The notes under the pieces: model-generated
Seen by the model: the letters and a program-made list of their open reading frames with translations, nothing else
Told to the model about the DNA's origin: nothing
Database searches by the model: none
In this document: in pieces, positions 59,440 to 64,000 of the stretch
How positions within the stretch are numbered: the stretch's first letter is position 1
Layout of the letters: each line of letters opens with the position of its first letter
Position numbers and translations under genes: made by a program
Source of the DNA: Salinispirillum marinum
Lineage (GTDB): Bacteria > Pseudomonadota > Gammaproteobacteria > Pseudomonadales > Natronospirillaceae
DNA length: 64,000 nt
Direction: 5' to 3' (one strand)
NCBI RefSeq assembly: GCF_042651565.1
Contig: NZ_JBHSDF010000004.1

Positions 59440-61281
59440 ATGTCCGCGTCTTCACCTTCCGAGTTCGATGCCAAAGCCTTTGTCTCGTCGCTAACGCCCA
59501 AACCGGGCGTTTATCGCATGTACGGCGAGGACGGCGACTTGCTGTACGTCGGCAAAGCCAAGAATCTAAAAAACCGGGTAGGCAGTTATTTTCGGGCCCG
59601 CGGCCTGACCAATAAAACCGTTGCTCTCGTGCAACGCATTGCGCGCATCGATATCACGGTCACACACAGCGAAACTGAAGCACTGCTGTTGGAACAAACC
59701 CTGATTAAATCCCATCGGCCGCCGTACAACATCATGTTGGTGGACGATAAAGGCTATCCCTACATTTTCCTGTCAAGTGAGCAAGACTGGCCGGGCCTGC
59801 ATTTGCACCGCGGTGCACAGAAAAAGAAAGGTCGGTATTTCGGCCCGTTTCCGAGCGCTGGTGCAGTGCGTGAAAGCTTAGCCACGCTGCAGAAAGCCTT
59901 CAAAGTGCGGCAATGCGAAGACACGGTATTTTCGGGCCGCTCGCGGCCATGCCTGCAGTATCAGATTAAGCGCTGCAAGGCGCCCTGCGTCGGCTACGTC
60001 AGCGCCGAAGAATACGCCGCCGATTTGAATAAAACGGAGCGCTTTCTCACCGGAAAAAATCAGGATTTGTTGCATGATATCGAGCAACAGATGGACCAGG
60101 CTGCGGCCGCGCTGGAATTTGAGAAGGCGGCCGAATATCGCGATCAAGTCTTGTTACTGCGCAAAATTCAAGAGCAACAACATGTCGCAGGGAAGCAAGG
60201 CAATGTGGACGTTATCGCGGCCGTGTTTGAAGGGCGCGGCTGTTGTGTGCATCAATTGTTGGTGCGCAACGGGCGTCTTATCGGCAGCAAAACGCATCAC
60301 CCTAAACCGGGGTTGGCCGAATCAGCTGATGATTTGATTGAAGCTTATATCGGTCAACATTATTTAGGCGCCACCGGGCGTGAAATACCGGCCGAACTAT
60401 TGGTTGTACCGTCGCTCAATCGGCCGACGGCGGCCCTGTTGGAAACCGCTTTGGCGGAAGTAGCCGGGCGTAAAGTAGCGATTAAGAGTGATGTCCGAGG
60501 CGATCGCGCCAAGTGGCGGGACTTGGCGCTGACCAATGCCAGTGAACAACTGGCGATGCACATTGCCGGGAAGGACAGCACAGAAGCTCGTTTTAAAGCA
60601 CTCGAAGACAGCCTGAAATTGCCGGAGCCCATTCAACGTTTGGAGTGTTTCGATATTTCACACAGCCATGGTGAAGCCACGGTAGCCAGTTGCGTGGTGT
60701 TCGACCGCCAAGGCCCGGCGAAGCGTATGTATCGGCGCTTCAATATTGAGGGCATTACCGGCGGAGATGATTATGCGGCCATGCGGCAAGCGCTGACGCG
60801 GCGCTACAGTCGGTTATTGAAGGAAGAAACGCCACTGCCTGATCTCATCATTATTGATGGTGGCAAAGGTCAATTGGGCATCGCGCAAGAAGTGATGGCC
60901 GAATTGGGCATACAGCCCAGACTGCTGGGTATCGCCAAAGGGGTAACCCGTAAAGCCGGTATGGAAACGCTGTATCTGGACGATGCCGAGCATGAGATCG
61001 TTATTGCCAAGCATTCACCGGGCCTGCATCTGTTGCAACACATTCGGGATGAGTCGCACCGGTTTGCCATTGCCGGACATCGAGCACGACGTGATAAAAC
61101 GCGCACCCGTTCGCTGTTGGATGACATTCCCGGCATTGGCAATGAACGGCGCAAAGCCTTGGTGCGGCACTTTGGCAGTGGCATGGCGGTAAAGAGTGCC
61201 AGTGTTGATGAAATCGCCAAGGTGAAGGGTGTTAGTCGGGGCTTGGCGCAATCCATTTACGATTTTCTGCATTCGGCGTAA
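59440..61281 (+). CDS. uvrC: Excinuclease ABC subunit C
   Basis: The dual-incision nuclease of nucleotide excision repair. The 613-residue protein has the GIY-YIG domain (KPGVYRMYGEDGDLLYVGKAKNLKNRVGSYF), a UVR domain for UvrB binding (ALEFEKAAEYRDQVLLLRKI), the RNase H-like nuclease (CFDISHSHGEATVASCVVF, IIDGGKGQLGIA), and a double HhH C-terminus (LLDDIPGIGNERRKALVRHF, IAKVKGVSRGLAQSIYDFL). It starts four bases after gacA. The pgsA gene often found next is missing; a convergent ATP-grasp gene follows. Confidence 0.96.
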   Translation: MSASSPSEFDAKAFVSSLTPKPGVYRMYGEDGDLLYVGKAKNLKNRVGSYFRARGLTNKTVALVQRIARIDITVTHSETEALLLEQTLIKSHRPPYNIMLVDDKGYPYIFLSSEQDWPGLHLHRGAQKKKGRYFGPFPSAGAVRESLATLQKAFKVRQCEDTVFSGRSRPCLQYQIKRCKAPCVGYVSAEEYAADLNKTERFLTGKNQDLLHDIEQQMDQAAAALEFEKAAEYRDQVLLLRKIQEQQHVAGKQGNVDVIAAVFEGRGCCVHQLLVRNGRLIGSKTHHPKPGLAESADDLIEAYIGQHYLGATGREIPAELLVVPSLNRPTAALLETALAEVAGRKVAIKSDVRGDRAKWRDLALTNASEQLAMHIAGKDSTEARFKALEDSLKLPEPIQRLECFDISHSHGEATVASCVVFDRQGPAKRMYRRFNIEGITGGDDYAAMRQALTRRYSRLLKEETPLPDLIIIDGGKGQLGIAQEVMAELGIQPRLLGIAKGVTRKAGMETLYLDDAEHEIVIAKHSPGLHLLQHIRDESHRFAIAGHRARRDKTRTRSLLDDIPGIGNERRKALVRHFGSGMAVKSASVDEIAKVKGVSRGLAQSIYDFLHSA

Positions 61282-61386
61282 GGGTGGTTAAAACCCTCTC
61301 GTAACGTTCGTCGGCAGGTCGGAAGTCGCGCCTTAAGGCATACGCCCTGCGCTTGAATGGTTGAGATACACAGAATCTAAGCCGAG
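61282..61386. repeat. Convergent intergenic gap with fragments of the 50 kb palindromic element
   Basis: TCGCGCCTTAAGGCATACGCCC (61327-61348) matches the right inner part of the 50079-50247 element (TCGCGCCTTGAGGCATACCCCT) with two or three differences. Further on, AGAATCTAAGCC resembles AGAATCTAGGCC just outside that element. The left part carries AGGG-tggttaaaa-CCCT. This looks like a decayed copy at the same kind of site, between uvrC and the ATP-grasp gene. Confidence 0.5.
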
Positions 61387-62220
61387 TTATGCTACCTGCG
61401 TGGGCGGCTTATCCCCGGGGGCGGTAAGGTTTTCGAATTGCTCACCTAAATGGCCCGGTAATTGATTCGCCAAATAGGGTGTGATGGCGGCCGCCAAAGC
61501 ATAATCCAAGCCTGGCAGGCCCTTGTTACCAAATAACCGGTTAAACTCAAACACATAGGGGTGTTGCCCCACCATGGCAATGTCAAAACCGGCATGGTCA
61601 ATGTTCAGGGTTTGAGCCAGGGTAATAACCAGTTCCGTTGCCGCCGGGTGCAATGGTGAATGGTCTACAGTGCCGCCTTGGCTGACGTTGTTGTGGAAGC
61701 CGTTGTCTGACTGCAAACGCCAGTACCCACCCAAAATTTGTTTTCCGGCGACGATAATGCGCATATCACGGTCAATGGGGAGGTATTCCTGTACATAGAG
61801 TATTGGTGTGAGGTTACAGTAGTCGCGCCATTGGCGGCGTTCTTCAATCAAAAATACGCCTTCACCCATGCTGGCTTTTGGAATCTTAGCGACAAAGGGC
61901 AGGTCCATAAGGTCCCATAGGCGTTCCTGTTCGCGCTCAGTATTGGCGGCAATCCAGGTATCCGGGGTGTGTTTGGGAATGACGGCCTGGAATACGCGGG
62001 TCATCTCGATTTTGTCATGACCCAGCACATAGGTCGCCGGACTTGGGAAGACCCGACAACCCCAAGCATAGATTAAGGTGTTAAGTTGCCAAAACTCGGG
62101 AAAGAGTACCCAGTCTGCCGCTCGAATATCGGCCTCGTGGCGTAAAAAATGTTCGGCTTTGACGTATTGAACGCCCGGAATATGCAAAGTACGGAATGAA
62201 TCGAAAGAAATGAGCTTCAT
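61387..62220 (-). CDS. ATP-grasp domain protein (RimK-like)
   Basis: A 277-residue protein with the ATP-grasp layout. LPFVAKIPKASMGEGVFLIEERRQWRDY gives the first lysine and the glycine-rich loop, ILYVQEYLPIDRDMRIIVAGKQILGGYWR the second half of the nucleotide site, and FDIAMVGQHPYVFEFNRLFGNKGLPGLDY the metal-binding Glu/Asn. It is related to RimK/GshB-type ligases, which join a carboxylate to an amine with ATP. The N-terminal ~100 residues are not conserved enough to assign a substrate. It is convergent with uvrC and upstream of it lies a LysE-type exporter gene on the same strand. Confidence 0.8.
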   Translation of the reverse strand: MKLISFDSFRTLHIPGVQYVKAEHFLRHEADIRAADWVLFPEFWQLNTLIYAWGCRVFPSPATYVLGHDKIEMTRVFQAVIPKHTPDTWIAANTEREQERLWDLMDLPFVAKIPKASMGEGVFLIEERRQWRDYCNLTPILYVQEYLPIDRDMRIIVAGKQILGGYWRLQSDNGFHNNVSQGGTVDHSPLHPAATELVITLAQTLNIDHAGFDIAMVGQHPYVFEFNRLFGNKGLPGLDYALAAAITPYLANQLPGHLGEQFENLTAPGDKPPTQVA

Positions 62221-62305
62221 GATGCGCCATCAAAAGTGACGCGCGAATTCTACTCGTGTCCGGATGAAACAGGTAGAGGCGAGGCACAAAAATTCGCTAG
62301 GTTCC

Positions 62306-62926
62306 CTAGCTCTTACCCACCAAAAACAACCCGGCGGCTATCATCAACGATCCGGCACCTCGGTTCATGGCTCGCATGGCTTTTTCGGATTGAAAAAACC
62401 GGCGTGCACCGGAAATTCCGGCCGCGATCAACATCAACCCGGCCATGAGCCCTAGCATGGTCAAGACCACCACCAAGCCAATGTCGGCCCGTGATAACCG
62501 GGTCAGGTCGATGAAGGTCGGTAAAAATGCGATATAGAACAGAATCACTTTCGGGTTCGAAGCGGAAATCAGAAACCCCTGAACAAAGCTCATCAAGGCA
62601 CCGGGCACGGCCTCCCCATCCTTCGAAAGGCTTTGCACCTTGATCGGTGTTGTCCACATCTTGTAGCCCAGGTAAATCAAGTAAGCGGCACCCACGAAGC
62701 GAATCACCGTAAATACTTCACTCCAGTTTTCCGCAATGGCGGCCAAACCAAAACAGGCCAGAAGCAAGTATATGATGTCGCTCACCGTCATACCAAATGC
62801 CAGCGGCACGCACGAGGGTATTCCCGCCGTCATGCCACGCGCCAGCAATGCGAATATCCCCGGTCCGGGGGTGATGGCAAATATAAAAATAGCGACAAAA
62901 TAGGTGATCGCACTTTCAATCGACAC
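62306..62926 (-). CDS. LysE/RhtB family exporter
   Basis: A 206-residue, six-helix amino-acid exporter. The N-terminal FAITPGPGIFALLARGMTAGIPSC has the conserved (T/A)PGP motif of the LysE/RhtB family; FVGAAYLIYLGYKMWTTP and VQGFLISASNPKVILFYIAFLPTFID are also diagnostic. It starts with GTG 62926, with a purine-rich stretch upstream. It probably exports an amino acid or derivative. It shares direction with the ATP-grasp gene 85 bases downstream. Confidence 0.93.
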   Translation of the reverse strand: MSIESAITYFVAIFIFAITPGPGIFALLARGMTAGIPSCVPLAFGMTVSDIIYLLLACFGLAAIAENWSEVFTVIRFVGAAYLIYLGYKMWTTPIKVQSLSKDGEAVPGALMSFVQGFLISASNPKVILFYIAFLPTFIDLTRLSRADIGLVVVLTMLGLMAGLMLIAAGISGARRFFQSEKAMRAMNRGAGSLMIAAGLFLVGKS

Positions 62927-63023
62927 GTTATTATTTCCGCGAGTGAGTGGTTGGACTATAGTCGCAAAACATTGCTTACCTCGCCAGAGCTAAGCCAATC
63001 TGTTAAGACTGAGGAGTATCCAA

Positions 63024-63413
63024 ATGTTGACGGGCAGTTGTCTTTGCGGCCAAGTGACGTATCACCTGCAGGAAGAACCCACCCAAATCGATTTATGCCA
63101 TTGCTCCGTGTGTCGCAAAGCGCATGGCTCGGTGTTGTCTGCGGGCTCTACCCTGTCGGCGACAGCGCTTCAGGTGAACACGGGTGACGACCTTTTGCGC
63201 TTTTTCGAATCCTCACCCGGCAAACGGCGTTATTTTTGTGCAAACTGTGGCACCCATCTGTTTTCGCGCATGGACAAAAGCCCTGATAAGGTGCGCCTGC
63301 GCGTTGCAACCTTAGACATCGAACCCAGTTTACCGCAGGTCAGAACCTTGCATTTAGACTCTGCTGTACAGTGGTTTCAGAACGCCGTCAGCTACAAGGT
63401 GCCGTCGGCGTAA
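63024..63413 (+). CDS. GFA family zinc-binding protein
   Basis: A 129-residue protein of the CENP-V/GFA fold. Zinc ligands are in GSCLCGQVTYHL, IDLCHCSVCRKAHGS and FCANCGTHLFSRMD, the usual Cys pattern. The first member was linked to glutathione-dependent formaldehyde activation, but most relatives have no known activity. GAGGAG precedes the ATG. Its last 26 bases overlap the end of the convergent prpE gene. Confidence 0.88.
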   Translation: MLTGSCLCGQVTYHLQEEPTQIDLCHCSVCRKAHGSVLSAGSTLSATALQVNTGDDLLRFFESSPGKRRYFCANCGTHLFSRMDKSPDKVRLRVATLDIEPSLPQVRTLHLDSAVQWFQNAVSYKVPSA

Positions 63414-64000
63414 TGCCACGTTCCCGCATCGCTTGTTCAAGTTCGTTTAGGCAACCGGGGTCGTCAATGGTAGAAGGAATTTTGTACGCTTCTCCGGCGG
63501 CCATCTGTCGCAGTAGGGCGCGTAATATTTTGCCTGACCGGGTTTTCGGCAACCGCTGTACCACCATGGCATCGTGAAAGCAGGCTACAGCACCGATGTC
63601 ATGGCGAATTTGCGCCACGATTTCCGCCGTGAGAGAGGCCTCCGAGGCGTCCACGCCGTCTTTCAGAACCACCAAACCTAGGGGTTTTTGGCCTTTGAGG
63701 TCGTCTGGTATACCAATCACCGCGCATTCCGCCACGTTGGGGTTGGCCGCCACAATTTCTTCCATCTCGCCAGTGGATAAGCGATGCCCCGCCACATTGA
63801 TCACATCATCAATGCGGCCCATGATGAACACATAGCCGTCGTTGTCGACGTAACCGCCATCACCGGTAAGATAATAGCCGGGGTAGGTATTTAAATAGCC
63901 TCGTACAAAACGTTCGTGGTCTTGCCATAAGGTTGCCAAACAGCCCGGTGGTAAGGGGAGCTTTAAGGCAATAGCACCTTGCTGACCGTTGGCGACGGGC
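63388..64000 (-). CDS. prpE: Propionyl-CoA synthetase, C-terminal part (5' end beyond the window)
   Basis: The visible ~204 residues are the end of an acyl-CoA synthetase of the ANL family. IALKLPLPPGCLATLW is followed by YLTGDGGYVDNDGYVFIMGRIDDVINVAGHRLSTGEMEEI (the A8 hinge motif) and LPKTRSGKILRALLRQM, with the catalytic Lys in SGKILR. The ending EAYKIPSTIDDPGCLNELEQAM is the PrpE type, as opposed to Acs. It would activate propionate to propionyl-CoA. The frame is open to the right edge, so the start is missing. It overlaps the GFA gene by 26 bases tail to tail. Confidence 0.85.
   Translation of the reverse strand, partial: PVANGQQGAIALKLPLPPGCLATLWQDHERFVRGYLNTYPGYYLTGDGGYVDNDGYVFIMGRIDDVINVAGHRLSTGEMEEIVAANPNVAECAVIGIPDDLKGQKPLGLVVLKDGVDASEASLTAEIVAQIRHDIGAVACFHDAMVVQRLPKTRSGKILRALLRQMAAGEAYKIPSTIDDPGCLNELEQAMRERGITPTAPCS

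Overview
The window reads as a chromosomal segment of a marine-type gammaproteobacterium related to the Oceanospirillales/Pseudomonadales. The evidence is a complete Na+-translocating NADH:quinone reductase operon with its maturation genes, Pseudomonas-style genes (FimL-like protein, ThrH, MTIP-type phosphorylase, GacA-UvrC, [4Fe-4S]-type CysH), a TAXI-TRAP uptake system under sigma-54 control, and moderate GC. The order cysB-cysH-thrH-pabB and the run mltD-methyltransferase-rnhA-dnaQ match what I recall of the Pseudomonas aeruginosa chromosome. No phage, integrase, transposase or CRISPR array is visible, so this is core genome with a few lineage-specific insertions.

Layout. 1-5.5 kb: tail of malQ, a MalK/UgpC-type ABC ATPase behind a strongly structured leader, a kinase-like DUF4032-type protein, a YadG/YadH-type ABC exporter and queF. 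5.7-8 kb: membrane adenylate cyclase and a nitroreductase. 8.0-8.6 kb: tRNA-Ser(GGA) followed by a tandem array of structured ~165 bp repeats. 8.6-18.2 kb (minus strand): a DctB/DctD-like two-component system, a sigma-54 promoter with an upstream palindrome, a TAXI binding protein, a fused TRAP permease, a chemoreceptor and a DUF1566 protein. 18-29.6 kb: dsbD, a DnaQ-fold exonuclease, bolA, a UPF0149 protein, tRNA-Arg(CCT), serC, a diguanylate cyclase, MTIP, csiV and mfd. 29.9-38.6 kb: nqrABCDEF-apbE-nqrM and sthA. 38.6-49 kb: a Tus-like terminus protein, dusA, a FimL-like gene, SCP2, sohB, mltD, rnhA, dnaQ and lexA. 49-64 kb: an atypical alpha/beta hydrolase, DAHP synthase, cysB, cysH, thrH, pabB, a PIN-PhoH protein, gacA, uvrC, an ATP-grasp protein, a LysE transporter, a GFA protein and the 3' part of prpE.

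The most interesting signal is not a protein. Three intergenic elements (about 5515-5752, 20998-21175 and 53228-53400) are diverged copies of one long imperfect palindrome. Their stems keep pairing through compensatory base changes, and all three lie between convergent genes; in two, the element's terminal TAA is the stop codon of the flanking gene. A second palindrome with 23 bp perfect arms fills another convergent gap at 50079-50247, and a fragment resembling it lies in a fifth convergent gap near 61.3 kb. The tandem array behind tRNA-Ser shows the same behaviour: stem sequences differ between units while pairing is kept, a layout reminiscent of the E. coli tyrT/rtT locus. These look like lineage-specific structured repeat families acting as bidirectional terminators or processed RNAs.

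Functional links: NqrA-F with ApbE and NqrM form a full sodium-pump assembly set, and SthA balances NADH/NADPH. The TRAP system has its own sensor, sigma-54 activator, promoter and a neighbouring chemoreceptor, suggesting uptake of and taxis to one ligand. The FimL-like protein and the adenylate cyclase suggest cAMP-linked surface behaviour.
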